Origin: Streptomyces collinus Tu 365
GTDB lineage: Bacteria; Actinomycetota; Actinomycetes; Streptomycetales; Streptomycetaceae
Assembly: GCF_000444875.1 (NCBI RefSeq)
Contig: NC_021985.1
Coordinates: 5,104,170 to 5,168,169 of the forward strand
Direction: 5' to 3'
Length of the DNA: 64,000 nt
The position numbers and the translations under genes were made by a program. Of the stretch, positions 27,019 to 35,694 are shown one piece after another; the stretch's first letter is position 1, and each line of letters starts with the position of its first letter. The notes below the pieces were generated by a model. It saw only the letters and a list, made by a program, of their open reading frames with translations. It was not told where the DNA came from and did no database searches.

Positions 27019-27792
27019 CTACTGGGGCCCGTACTTGCGCCCCGTCCGCGAGCTGATGCCGCCCATGAGCGCGCGCGGGGTGACCTTCACCAGACCCATC
27101 AGCGCCTTGTAGCGCGGGTCCGGGATGGACAGCGACTTCCCGCGCGCGAGGTCCGCGAGCGCCGCCGCGACCAGCTTGTCCGCGTCCAGCCACATCCAGC
27201 CCGGGATGTTGTCCGTGCCCATCCCGGCCCGCTGGTGGAACTCGGTGCGCACGAAGCCCGGGCACAGCGCCATCAGGCGCACGCCCGAACCGGCCAGGTC
27301 CTTGGCCGCGCCCTGGGTGAACTGCACGACCCACGCCTTCGACGCGCCGTAGGTGCCCCGCGGCACGAAGGCCGCCACCGAGGCGACGTTCACCACCCCG
27401 CCGCGCCCGCGCTCGCGCATCGCCGCGGACGCCGCCGACGTCAGCCGCAGCACCGCCTCGCAGTGCACCTTGAGCATCCGCAGCTCGTCGGTCATGGAGA
27501 CGTCCAGGTAGCGGCCCTTGTTGCCGAAGCCGGCGTTGTTGATCAGCAGGTCGACCGGCTTCCTGCGGTCCCCGAGCCGGTCGGCCACCGTCTCGATGCC
27601 CTTGTCCTCGGCGAGGTCGGCGGTCAGCACCTCCACCTCGACGCCGTGCCGGTCGTGCAGCTCGGTCGCCTGCTCGCGCAGCCGTGTGGTGTCCCGGGCG
27701 ACCAGGACGAGGTCATGCCCGTCAGCCGCCAGCCGCCGCGCGAACGCGGCACCGATTCCCGCGGTCGATCCCGTAATCAGAGCCGTTGTCAT
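27019..27792 (-). CDS. Short-chain dehydrogenase/reductase
   Basis: 257 residues, classical SDR. The NAD(P) motif TGSTAGIG is at residues 8-15, NNAG near 87 and the catalytic YGASK near 147. The basic residue after the second beta strand (VARDTTRL) suggests NADP(H). Substrate unknown. The same strand holds SnoaL, SDR and MOSC genes with short gaps. Confidence 0.9.
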   Translation of the reverse strand: MTTALITGSTAGIGAAFARRLAADGHDLVLVARDTTRLREQATELHDRHGVEVEVLTADLAEDKGIETVADRLGDRRKPVDLLINNAGFGNKGRYLDVSMTDELRMLKVHCEAVLRLTSAASAAMRERGRGGVVNVASVAAFVPRGTYGASKAWVVQFTQGAAKDLAGSGVRLMALCPGFVRTEFHQRAGMGTDNIPGWMWLDADKLVAAALADLARGKSLSIPDPRYKALMGLVKVTPRALMGGISSRTGRKYGPQ

Positions 27793-27845
27793 GGCCCAAG
27801 GGTAGTGACCCGGACCGACAGCGTCCGCTGCGTCGTGACGGCTTC

Positions 27846-28514
27846 TCAGCGGGCCTGGGCGGCCATGTACTTGCGGGCCGCGGCCAGCGTCTCGGTGTGC
27901 AGGGCGTCGCCCGCCACGAGCAGCCCCGGCAGCAGGTCCCGCTCGGTGGTGACCGCGCGGAACTGCAGCGCCGCCGTCACCGCGTGGTCCGGCCGGTGCA
28001 CGATCTCGATCGGATCGCCCGCCCGTATCTCACCCGGTTCGATCACCCGCAGGTAGGCACCGGTCACGCCCTTCCGGGTGAACCTCTTCACCCAGCCCCG
28101 CTCGCCCAGATGGCCCTGGAACGTACGGCACGGGATCCGCCCCGAGGTGACCTCGAGAACCAGCCCGGAACCGATCCTCCAGCGCTCGCCGATCAGCGCC
28201 CCGGAGACGTCCAGGCCCTCGGTCGTGAGGTTCTCGCCGAAGCAGCCGCTGGGCAGCGGCCGGCCCAGTTCGCGCTCCCACGCGTCGAGGTCCTCGCGCG
28301 CGTAGGCGTAGACGGCCTGGTCGTCGCCGCCGTGATGACGTGTGTCGCACACCGCGTCCCCGGCGACCCCGCTCGCGCCCGCGCCCTTGGGGCCGGGCGC
28401 CGCCACCCGCACCGGCCGGTCGACCGGCTGCTTGTCGATGCCCGTCACGCCCTCGGGCTGGTCCGTGTACGGCACCGGCCGCGGGCGGCCGACGTTGAGC
28501 GAGAGAAGCTTCAT
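27846..28514 (-). CDS. MOSC-domain protein
   Basis: 222 residues from ATG 28514 (MKLLSLNVGRPRPV). The MOSC domain carries the conserved cysteine in GRIPCRTFQGHLG, plus CFGENLTTEGLDVSG and GDPIEI, as in the YiiM group that reduces N-hydroxylated bases with molybdenum cofactor. The redox partner is not in the same gene. Divergent from the LysR gene. Confidence 0.88.
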   Translation of the reverse strand: MKLLSLNVGRPRPVPYTDQPEGVTGIDKQPVDRPVRVAAPGPKGAGASGVAGDAVCDTRHHGGDDQAVYAYAREDLDAWERELGRPLPSGCFGENLTTEGLDVSGALIGERWRIGSGLVLEVTSGRIPCRTFQGHLGERGWVKRFTRKGVTGAYLRVIEPGEIRAGDPIEIVHRPDHAVTAALQFRAVTTERDLLPGLLVAGDALHTETLAAARKYMAAQAR

Positions 28515-28594
28515 GCCCGAACGGTACGGGACCGTGCCCCAAAGCGTCGACGCAATATTGGCTGCCGGACCCAAGCCGGGCTTATGCTTGACGG

Positions 28595-29497
28595 GTGATC
28601 GAGGCCCGTCATCTCCGCGTCCTGCGCGCCGTCGCCGCCACCGGCTCCTTCTCCGCCGCTGGACGGGAACTGGGCTGCACCCAGCCGGCCGTCAGCCAGC
28701 AGATGAAGGCCCTGGAGACCTCCGTGGGGACGCCGCTGCTGGTGCGCAGCGGCCGCGAGATGCGCCTCACCCAGGCCGGCGAGGCCCTGGTCAGACACGC
28801 CTCCGGAATCCTCGCCGGGCTCACCGCCGCCGAGGAGGAGGTCGCCGCCATCGCCGGTCTGCGGGCCGGCCGGGTCCGTCTGGTCTCCTTCCCGAGCGGC
28901 AGCTCCACCCTGGTCCCCACCGCCCTGGCCGCCCTGCGCGCGGCCCACCCCGGCACCCGGGTCTCCCTGGAGGAGGCCGAACCCCCCAAGTCCGTCGCGC
29001 TGCTGCGCGAGGGCGACTGCGACCTGGCCCTCGCCTTCCGCTACGAGGGCGCCGCGGTGGCCGAGGACTGGGACGACCTCGTCGTACGGCCCCTGCTGGT
29101 GGACCGTCTCGTGGCCCTCGTGCCGGAGCGGCACCGGCTCGCGCGCGCGGAGTCCGTCGCCATCGGCGAGCTGGCCCGGGAGCCGTGGATCGCGGGCTGC
29201 CCGCGCTGCCGCGGCCAGCTCGTGGAGGTGTGCGAGGGCGCCGGCTTCACGCCCCGCATCGACTTCGCCACGGACGACTACCCGGCCGTCGTCGGCCTGG
29301 TCGGCGCCGGTCTCGGGGTGGCCGTCCTGCCGCAGCTCGCGGTGGACTCGGTGCGGCCGAGGGGAGTGCGCACGGTGGCGCTGGAGCCGGTCGTGCGCCG
29401 TCAGATCGTCGCCCTCACCCTGCCCGACCTGGCACAGGTACCGGCCGTGGCGGCGACGCTGGAACAGCTGGCCCGGGCGGCGGGTCGCGCCGCCTGA
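28595..29497 (+). CDS. LysR-family transcriptional regulator
   Basis: 300 residues. The winged HTH at about 17-37 (SFSAAGRELGCTQPAVSQQM) and a type 2 periplasmic-binding effector domain (about 90-295) are clear. GTG 28595 is 6-7 bases after TATGCT, fitting a leaderless message. It may regulate the divergent MOSC gene; no LysR T-N11-A site was assigned with confidence. Confidence 0.9.
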   Translation: MIEARHLRVLRAVAATGSFSAAGRELGCTQPAVSQQMKALETSVGTPLLVRSGREMRLTQAGEALVRHASGILAGLTAAEEEVAAIAGLRAGRVRLVSFPSGSSTLVPTALAALRAAHPGTRVSLEEAEPPKSVALLREGDCDLALAFRYEGAAVAEDWDDLVVRPLLVDRLVALVPERHRLARAESVAIGELAREPWIAGCPRCRGQLVEVCEGAGFTPRIDFATDDYPAVVGLVGAGLGVAVLPQLAVDSVRPRGVRTVALEPVVRRQIVALTLPDLAQVPAVAATLEQLARAAGRAA

Positions 29498-29531
29498 AGC
29501 GCGCCCCGGGGGCGGGGCCGCGGGCAGGGTC

Positions 29532-29556
29532 TTGGGCACGCGCGTGGCGTGCCCAA
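29532..29556. terminator. Bidirectional terminator between LysR gene and whiD
   Basis: TTGGGCACGC and its exact complement GCGTGCCCAA enclose a 5-base loop, between the two convergent genes. Confidence 0.8.
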
Positions 29557-29607
29557 TGGCGGTAGGGAAGCAGCACCCGGCGGGCCGTGGGTGCAGAAAC
29601 GTTTCCT

Positions 29608-29937
29608 TCAGTGATGCGAGGCGGTGCCCCCGCCGGTGGAAGAAGCCGCCACCAGACGGTTGCGCGCCCGCCCCATCAACTCCTCACGCTCGTCCTCGGT
29701 CAGGCCGCCCCAGACCCCGTACGGCTCGCGCACCGCCAGGGCATGTGCCGCGCACTCCGCGCGGACCGGGCACCTCATGCAGACCTCCTTGGCCGAGTTC
29801 TCGCGAGCGCTCCGAGCCGCCCCGCGCTCGCCCTCAGGGTGAAAGAAGAGCGAGCTGTCCACGCCGCGGCAGGCAGCCAGCAGCTGCCAGTCCCACAGGT
29901 CCGCGTTCGGTCCGGGAAGGCGGGAGAAATCTGCCAT
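29608..29937 (-). CDS. whiD: WhiB-like iron-sulfur regulator WhiD
   Basis: 109-residue Wbl protein that holds a [4Fe-4S] cluster and is needed for late sporulation in Streptomyces. It starts MADFSRLPGPNADLWDW. The cluster cysteines are in LLAACRGV and CMRCPVRAEC (C-x2-C-x5-C), followed by the Wbl turn YGVWGGLTEDER and a basic helix. Sequence and position next to bldM match S. coelicolor WhiD. The frame is open 14 codons further upstream, but the shorter start matches the known protein. Wbl proteins act by binding region 4 of the principal sigma factor. Confidence 0.95.
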   Translation of the reverse strand: MADFSRLPGPNADLWDWQLLAACRGVDSSLFFHPEGERGAARSARENSAKEVCMRCPVRAECAAHALAVREPYGVWGGLTEDEREELMGRARNRLVAASSTGGGTASHH

Positions 29938-30166
29938 TACGTGACCCCTTGTAGCCGTTCTGGGCGGATACGGTGCCAACGACCGTACATCTCCGGTCTA
30001 AGGAGATGAAAATATGACTCATTGCGAATCTAGCTCCAGACACCGAGAAACGGGACCAAAAACGGCTAAATGGGGCACGGGTTGTGATGAAAAGTTGAGG
30101 GTCGGACGGCCATGTCTCCACCGTGTCGGCTCCCTCACGTAGAGTGCCGAAGACGGCAGGTGGCCC

Positions 30167-30194
30167 CGTAACTCTTTCGAGTGACCGTCGTTGA
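30167..30194 (+). promoter_or_regulatory. Sigma-BldN-type promoter of bldM
   Basis: CGTAAC (30167-30172), 16 bases, CGTTGA (30189-30194). This matches the reported sigma-BldN promoter bldMp1. It lies 125 bases upstream of the bldM start in the 381-base whiD-bldM region, whose left part is unusually AT-rich and must also hold whiD promoters that were not resolved. Confidence 0.85.
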
Positions 30195-30318
30195 GAGTGC
30201 GGAGGCGGTTGAAAACACAAGTGCTCGGGCAGGCGTCCGAGACGTTCGACCGCACAGGTGACGATTCCGTACCAGCCTGGAGGCTCAAGGTGACGCGCAT
30301 CAGCTGCGGAGGGCGGTC

Positions 30319-30930
30319 ATGACATCCGTCCTCGTCTGCGACGACTCCCCGCTTGCCCGAGAGGCGCTCCGCCGCGCGGTGGCGACCGTGCCCGGCGTCG
30401 AGCGTGTGACGACGGCGGCCAACGGCGAGGAAGTCCTCCGCCGCTGGGGCGCCGACCGCTCCGACCTCATTCTGATGGATGTACGCATGCCCGGCCTGGG
30501 CGGCGTCGAGACCGTGCGCCGGCTGCTGTCCGCCGACCCCGGCGCGCGCATCATCATGCTCACGGTGGCCGAGGACCTGGACGGCGTGGCCCTCGCGGTC
30601 GCCGCCGGCGCCCGGGGCTACCTGCACAAGGACGCCTCGCGCGCGGAGCTGCGGGCCACCGTGACCCAGGCCCTGGCCGACCCGACCTGGCGGCTGGCCC
30701 CGCGCCGTCTCCGCTCGGCCGAGATGGGCGCGGCGCCCACGCTCACCGCGCGTGAGATCCAGGTGCTCGAGGGCATGAGCCACGGCCGCTCCAACGCCGA
30801 GATCGGCCGCGAGCTGTTCCTCTCCGAGGACACCGTCAAGACGCACGCGCGCCGCCTGTTCAAGAAGCTCGGCGCCTCGGACCGGGCGCACGCGGTGGCC
30901 CTCGGCTTCCGCTGGGGCCTGGTCCGCTAG
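30319..30930 (+). CDS. bldM: Developmental response regulator BldM
   Basis: 203-residue FixJ/NarL-type regulator of aerial hyphae and spore formation. The receiver domain (1-120) begins MTSVLVCDDSPLAREALRRA with the Asp pocket LILMDVRMPG. The LuxR-type HTH is at about 137-200 (LTAREIQVLEGMSHGRSNAEI, DTVKTHARRLFKKLG). BldM is an orphan regulator that works without normal phosphorylation and pairs with WhiI for late genes. It is transcribed from a sigma-BldN promoter and lies divergent from whiD. Confidence 0.97.
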   Translation: MTSVLVCDDSPLAREALRRAVATVPGVERVTTAANGEEVLRRWGADRSDLILMDVRMPGLGGVETVRRLLSADPGARIIMLTVAEDLDGVALAVAAGARGYLHKDASRAELRATVTQALADPTWRLAPRRLRSAEMGAAPTLTAREIQVLEGMSHGRSNAEIGRELFLSEDTVKTHARRLFKKLGASDRAHAVALGFRWGLVR

Positions 30931-31865
30931 GAAGGATGCGTCCCGCCGGGCAGGCGGGGCGATCCGGCACCGGCCGCACGGCCGGGAGCCGGAAGCCGGT
31001 CCGCCTCCTCCCGCCGGAGCGGGGCGGTCACCCGGCGTCCAGGGCGCTCACGGGGCACGCGCGCGGCAGGCCCCACCCGAGGCGCGGCATGCCTCGGCCG
31101 GGGCGTCCGGGTCCGGCCGCCGGGCCGGACACCGCGCGACGCCACAGGGACGGACGGGCCCGCGGGGCCGAGTGGACCACTCGTCCCGGGGCGTCCCTCC
31201 CGGTCACCCCGCGTACCGCCGTGCGGCGACGTGTGTGCAGCGCGGACCTCCGGGAGCCGTCCCGGTCGTCCGCGCACGTGGATGTGAGGCGCTTTCGCGG
31301 ACCGGCCCCGGCCACTCCGCGGATGCCTGAGACGCGCCGCTCGCCGGCCTTCCGGCCCGGGCGGGAACGGAGGGTGCCCCGTGCCGGTGCCACGACCCGC
31401 TTCCGGGGCGGGCCCGACCCGTCCCCCGGCGAAGTCCGGACAACTTCCGGGCGCACGCACGCGCCCGAGGCGGTGCGGAGTCGCCGACGCGAGGCGTCGC
31501 ACGGCGACCCGCGTGACGACCTGTGCGACGAGCCGGCCGCGGCTTCATGGGATGCGTCACCCGGCGACCCGCACGGGCCGGGTGCCCGGGCACGCGACGG
31601 CGCGCGGACGGGCCCGACGGCCGCTCCCCGCGGTGCCCGCGCCGGTGCGCGGTGACCGGCCGGAACAGCGCTGTCCGGGGTCGTGGGACGGCGCGGCGAC
31701 GGGGTGCGCGCGGGCCGGACGCACGGCGACGCCGGACCCGGTGGCGCGGCCCGCGCACGACTGTCCGCCGGACACCCCGTGCTCGTTTCGCCGCGGATGC
31801 CGCATCCTTGAGATGTGGAGTCTCTCGGGGACGAGTCGGTCGAGCGGAAGGGGAGGGCGCAGGGA
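30931..31865. other. Long intergenic region without a credible gene
   Basis: About 930 bases between bldM and the ECF sigma gene. Several frames stay open on both strands, but all read as Arg/Pro/Gly-rich noise with no start signals or family motifs. A 13-bp palindrome GGATGC-C-GCATCC (31795-31807) lies just before the sigma gene, and a related GCGGATGC element recurs near 31319. It may hold a long leader, promoters of the sigma gene or an unseen small RNA. Confidence 0.6.
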
Positions 31866-32543
31866 ATGAGTGCCGGCGCACCTGCTCATAACGCTTCGGT
31901 GCACAACCACGAGCACGATGCGACGGGCCGCACGGCCGCAGGGCACCATGGACCGATGCGCGACGACGAGGCGGGCACGGCCCAGGGGGCGATCGGTGCG
32001 CTCGTGCACCGAGCCGTCGACGGGGACGCGCAGGCCACGCACGACCTGCTCGCGCACGTCCACCCGCTCGCGCTGCGCTACTGCCGCACCCGGCTGTCCC
32101 GGCTCCCGGGCGACGCGCGCCACTTCGTCGAGGACCTCGCCCAGGAGGTCTGCGTCGCGGTCCTGCTCGCCCTGCCGCGCTACCGCGACACCGGCCGCCC
32201 CTTCGAGGCCTTCGTCTTCGCCATCGCCTCGCACAAGGTCGCCGACCTGCAACGCGCCGCGATGCGCCACCCCGGCTCCACGGTCGTCCCCTCGGACGAG
32301 ATGCCGGAGCGCCCCGACGACTCCCTCGGCCCCGAGGAGCGCGCCCTGCTCAGCAGCGACGCCGAGTGGGCCAAGAAACTGCTGGCCAACCTCCCGGAGA
32401 ACCAGCGCGAACTGCTCCTGCTGCGCATCGCCGTGGGCTTGACCGCGGAGGAGACGGGGCAGATGTTGGGAATGTCACCCGGCGCCGTACGGGTGGCCCA
32501 GCACCGCGCGCTGAGCCGCCTGCGCGCGCTCGCCGAGCAGTGA
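31866..32543 (+). CDS. shbA: ECF sigma factor of the SigD/ShbA type
   Basis: 225 residues from ATG 31866, which has GGAGGG upstream; GTG 31815 and ATG 31956 are alternatives. The N-terminus is His/Ala-rich and variable. Region 2 lies around DLAQEVCVAVLLALPRY and AFVFAIASHKVADLQR; region 4 around NLPENQRELLLLRIAVGLTA with GAVRVAQHRALSRLR. Its place just before guaB and near a WhiB-like gene matches M. tuberculosis sigD. In Streptomyces the SigD orthologue ShbA drives hrdB, the principal sigma gene; the symbol rests on that synteny. No anti-sigma gene is adjacent. Confidence 0.85.
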   Translation: MSAGAPAHNASVHNHEHDATGRTAAGHHGPMRDDEAGTAQGAIGALVHRAVDGDAQATHDLLAHVHPLALRYCRTRLSRLPGDARHFVEDLAQEVCVAVLLALPRYRDTGRPFEAFVFAIASHKVADLQRAAMRHPGSTVVPSDEMPERPDDSLGPEERALLSSDAEWAKKLLANLPENQRELLLLRIAVGLTAEETGQMLGMSPGAVRVAQHRALSRLRALAEQ

Positions 32544-32705
32544 CACCCCGGGGACGAGCCCCCCGGCCCCTCTCCTGAACGGGCGCGCTCCTGCTTCCGT
32601 ACGAACATACGAAGCCTGAAGCGACCCCGTACCGTGGAATTTGCTGACGACGCTTCCCGTTAGCATGGACATCCGCACCGATCAAGGCCATTTGGGGAAG
32701 GTGTC

Positions 32706-34208
32706 ATGACTGCAAACGTCGACGGAGTGCCCGGAAAATTCGCGACACTCGGGCTGACCTACGACGACGTGCTGCTGCTGCCGGGCGCATCCGAGGTGCT
32801 CCCCAACGCGGTCGACACCTCGTCCCGCATCTCCCGCAATGTCCGGGTCAACATCCCGCTGCTGTCCGCGGCGATGGACAAGGTGACCGAGTCCCGCATG
32901 GCCATCGCCATGGCCCGGCTCGGTGGCGTCGGCGTACTGCACCGCAACCTGTCCGTCGAGGACCAGGTCAACCAGGTCGACCTGGTGAAGCGGTCCGAGT
33001 CCGGCATGGTCACCGACCCGATCACGGTGCACCCGGAGGCCACGCTCGCCGAGGCGGACGCGCTCTGCGCCAAGTTCCGCATCAGCGGCGTCCCGGTCAC
33101 CGACCCGGCCGGCAAGCTGCTGGGCATCGTGACCAACCGCGACATGGCCTTCGAGAGCGACCGCACGCGCCAGGTGCGCGAGGTCATGACCCCCATGCCG
33201 CTGGTCACCGGCAAGGTCGGCATCTCCGGGCCCGAGGCCATGGAGCTGCTGCGCAAGCACAAGATCGAGAAGCTTCCGCTGGTCGACGACGCGGGTGTCC
33301 TCAAGGGCCTGATCACGGTCAAGGACTTCGTCAAGGCGGAGAAGTACCCGAACGCCGCCAAGGACGCCGAGGGCCGGCTGCTCGTCGGTGCCGCCGTCGG
33401 CGCCAGCCCCGAGGCGCTGGAGCGTGCCCAGGCGCTGGCAGCGGCCGGTGTGGACTTCCTGGTCGTCGACACCTCGCACGGCCACAACAGCAACGCGCTC
33501 AGCTGGATGGCGAAGATCAAGTCGGCCGTGGACGTCGACGTGATCGGCGGCAACGTCGCCACCCGCGACGGCGCCCAGGCGCTCATCGACGCCGGTGTCG
33601 ACGGCATCAAGGTCGGCGTCGGCCCCGGCTCGATCTGCACCACCCGCGTGGTCGCCGGCATCGGTGTCCCGCAGGTCACCGCCATCTACGAGGCATCGCT
33701 CGCGGCGCGCGCCGCGGGCATCCCGCTGATCGGCGACGGCGGCCTGCAGTACTCCGGCGACATCGGCAAGGCGCTCGCCGCCGGCGCCGACACCGTCATG
33801 CTGGGCAGCCTCCTCGCCGGCTGCGAGGAGTCGCCGGGCGAGCTGCTGTTCATCAACGGCAAGCAGTTCAAGTCGTACCGCGGCATGGGCTCGCTGGGCG
33901 CCATGCAGTCCCGCGGCCAGGGCCGGTCGTACTCGAAGGACCGCTACTTCCAGGCCGAGGTCGCCTCCGACGACAAGCTCGTGCCCGAGGGCGTCGAGGG
34001 CCAGGTGCCCTACCGCGGCCCGCTCTCCAACGTGCTGCACCAGCTCGTCGGCGGTCTGCGCCAGACCATGGGCTACGTGGGCGCCGCCACCATCGAGGAG
34101 ATGGAGTCCAAGGGCCGCTTCGTGCGGATCACCTCGGCGGGCCTGAAGGAGAGCCACCCGCACGACATCCAGATGACGGTCGAGGCGCCGAACTACAGCC
34201 GGAAGTGA
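32706..34208 (+). CDS. guaB: Inosine-5'-monophosphate dehydrogenase
   Basis: Oxidises IMP to XMP, the first step to GMP. The 500-residue TIM barrel is interrupted by a CBS pair (about 100-215). The catalytic loop GVGPGSICTTRVVAGIGVPQ carries the active Cys near residue 310, and the flap has YRGMGSLGAMQ. ATG 32706 has GGGGAAGG upstream. guaB3 and, 20 kb away, guaA complete the GMP branch. Confidence 0.97.
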   Translation: MTANVDGVPGKFATLGLTYDDVLLLPGASEVLPNAVDTSSRISRNVRVNIPLLSAAMDKVTESRMAIAMARLGGVGVLHRNLSVEDQVNQVDLVKRSESGMVTDPITVHPEATLAEADALCAKFRISGVPVTDPAGKLLGIVTNRDMAFESDRTRQVREVMTPMPLVTGKVGISGPEAMELLRKHKIEKLPLVDDAGVLKGLITVKDFVKAEKYPNAAKDAEGRLLVGAAVGASPEALERAQALAAAGVDFLVVDTSHGHNSNALSWMAKIKSAVDVDVIGGNVATRDGAQALIDAGVDGIKVGVGPGSICTTRVVAGIGVPQVTAIYEASLAARAAGIPLIGDGGLQYSGDIGKALAAGADTVMLGSLLAGCEESPGELLFINGKQFKSYRGMGSLGAMQSRGQGRSYSKDRYFQAEVASDDKLVPEGVEGQVPYRGPLSNVLHQLVGGLRQTMGYVGAATIEEMESKGRFVRITSAGLKESHPHDIQMTVEAPNYSRK

Positions 34209-34255
34209 CACGCGCGGCGACGCACGCGCACGCGTGACGGCGGCATGACGACGGC

Positions 34256-34311
34256 GCGAGGGCGGTCCCGGGGCATCCGGGGCCGCCCTCGCCGTCCCTG
34301 TCGGCGATACT
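34256..34311 (+). terminator. Terminator after guaB and -10 of the guaB3 promoter
   Basis: GCGAGGGCGG (34256-34265) pairs with CCGCCCTCGC (34283-34292), with inner pairing, ending guaB. GATACT at 34306-34311 is a likely -10 for guaB3, so the two genes can be expressed separately. Confidence 0.7.
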
Positions 34312-34347
34312 GGAAGGCGCTGCAACGCATAGGGAAAGGCCACCAAC

Positions 34348-35472
34348 GTGACTGAGATCGAGATCGGGCGCGGCAAGCGCGGCCGCCGGGCGTACGCCTT
34401 CGACGACATCGCCGTCGTCCCCAGCCGCCGTACGCGGGACCCGAAGGAGGTCTCGATCGCCTGGCAGATCGACGCCTACCGCTTCGAGCTGCCCTTCCTG
34501 GCCGCCCCCATGGACTCGGTCGTCTCCCCGGCCACCGCGATCCGCATCGGCGAGCTGGGCGGCCTCGGCGTGCTCAACCTCGAGGGCCTGTGGACGCGGC
34601 ACGAGGACCCCCAGCCGCTGCTCGACGAGATCGCCGGGCTGGACGCCGAGACGGCCACCCGCCGGCTCCAGGAGATCTACGCGGCGCCGATCAAGGAGGA
34701 GCTGATCGGGGCGCGCATCAAGGAGGTGCGCGACTCCGGCGTGGTCACCGCCGCCGCGCTCTCCCCGCAGCGCACCGCCCAGTTCTCCAAGGCGGTCGTG
34801 GACGCGGGCGTGGACATCTTCGTCATCCGCGGTACGACGGTCTCGGCGGAGCACGTGTCGTCCTCGCACGAGCCGCTGAACCTGAAGCAGTTCATCTACG
34901 AGCTGGACGTCCCGGTGATCGTCGGCGGCTGCGCCACCTACACCGCCGCCCTGCACCTGATGCGCACCGGCGCGGCCGGCGTCCTGGTCGGCTTCGGCGG
35001 CGGCGCCGCGCACACCACGCGCAACGTGCTGGGCATCCAGGTCCCGATGGCCACCGCCGTCGCCGACGTGGCCGCGGCCCGCCGCGACTACATGGACGAG
35101 TCCGGCGGCCGGTACGTGCACGTGATCGCCGACGGCGGCGTCGGCTGGTCCGGCGACCTCCCGAAGGCGATCGCCTGCGGCGCCGACTCCGTGATGATGG
35201 GCTCCCCGCTGGCCCGGGGCACGGACGCGCCCGGCAAGGGCCACCACTGGGGCATGGAGGCGGTCAACGAGGAGCTGCCCCGCGGCAAGAAGGTCGACCT
35301 CGGCACGGTCGGCACCATCGAGGAGATCCTCACCGGCCCGTCCCACACCCCGGACGGCTCGATGAACTTCTTCGGCGCCCTGCGCCGCGCCATGGCCACC
35401 ACCGGCTACAGCGAGCTGAAGGAGTTCCAGCGCGTCGAGGTCACGGTGGCGGACTCCCAGCACCGCCGCTGA
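34348..35472 (+). CDS. guaB3: GuaB3-family IMP dehydrogenase-related protein
   Basis: 374-residue IMPDH/GMP-reductase barrel without CBS domains, found next to guaB in most actinobacteria. It begins MTEIEIGRGKRGRRAYAFDD (GTG start) and has AAPMDSVVSPATA, VIVGGCATYTAALH and ADGGVGWSGDLPKAIACGAD. The catalytic Cys loop is altered relative to GuaB (GGCATY region). Some GuaB3 proteins act as GMP reductases; the reaction here is not proven. Confidence 0.9.
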   Translation: MTEIEIGRGKRGRRAYAFDDIAVVPSRRTRDPKEVSIAWQIDAYRFELPFLAAPMDSVVSPATAIRIGELGGLGVLNLEGLWTRHEDPQPLLDEIAGLDAETATRRLQEIYAAPIKEELIGARIKEVRDSGVVTAAALSPQRTAQFSKAVVDAGVDIFVIRGTTVSAEHVSSSHEPLNLKQFIYELDVPVIVGGCATYTAALHLMRTGAAGVLVGFGGGAAHTTRNVLGIQVPMATAVADVAAARRDYMDESGGRYVHVIADGGVGWSGDLPKAIACGADSVMMGSPLARGTDAPGKGHHWGMEAVNEELPRGKKVDLGTVGTIEEILTGPSHTPDGSMNFFGALRRAMATTGYSELKEFQRVEVTVADSQHRR

Positions 35473-35488
35473 CCCGCACGACCCCGAC

Positions 35489-35519
35489 GGGGCCGGTCAC
35501 CTACGGGATGACCGGCCCC
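35489..35519. terminator. Terminator downstream of guaB3
   Basis: GGGGCCGGTCA (35489-35499) pairs exactly with TGACCGGCCCC (35509-35519) and is followed by TTCC. It lies in the 222-base gap between convergent guaB3 and the dehydrogenase-like gene; nothing else was seen in that gap. Confidence 0.85.
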
Positions 35520-35694
35520 TTCCGCATGCCCGGGCGGGCCTGGGGGGAGTGTGGGGCGGGGTGGGGGCGCGCGGTTGCCTTCGGGTGAACTCGGGCCGTT
35601 GAGCGCGGTGGGCTCCACCTGTTTCCGTAAGGTATCCGCGCCGATCCCCGTGTGCCACAGGACGTGGGGCGCGCCCCACCTACGCGCCCCCCGC

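Noticed and set aside
30927..31891. Five overlapping open frames of 120-240 codons on both strands in the bldM-sigma gap.
   Set aside because: All are Arg/Pro/Gly-rich, lack ribosome sites and show no family motif. Mutual overlap on both strands points to chance.
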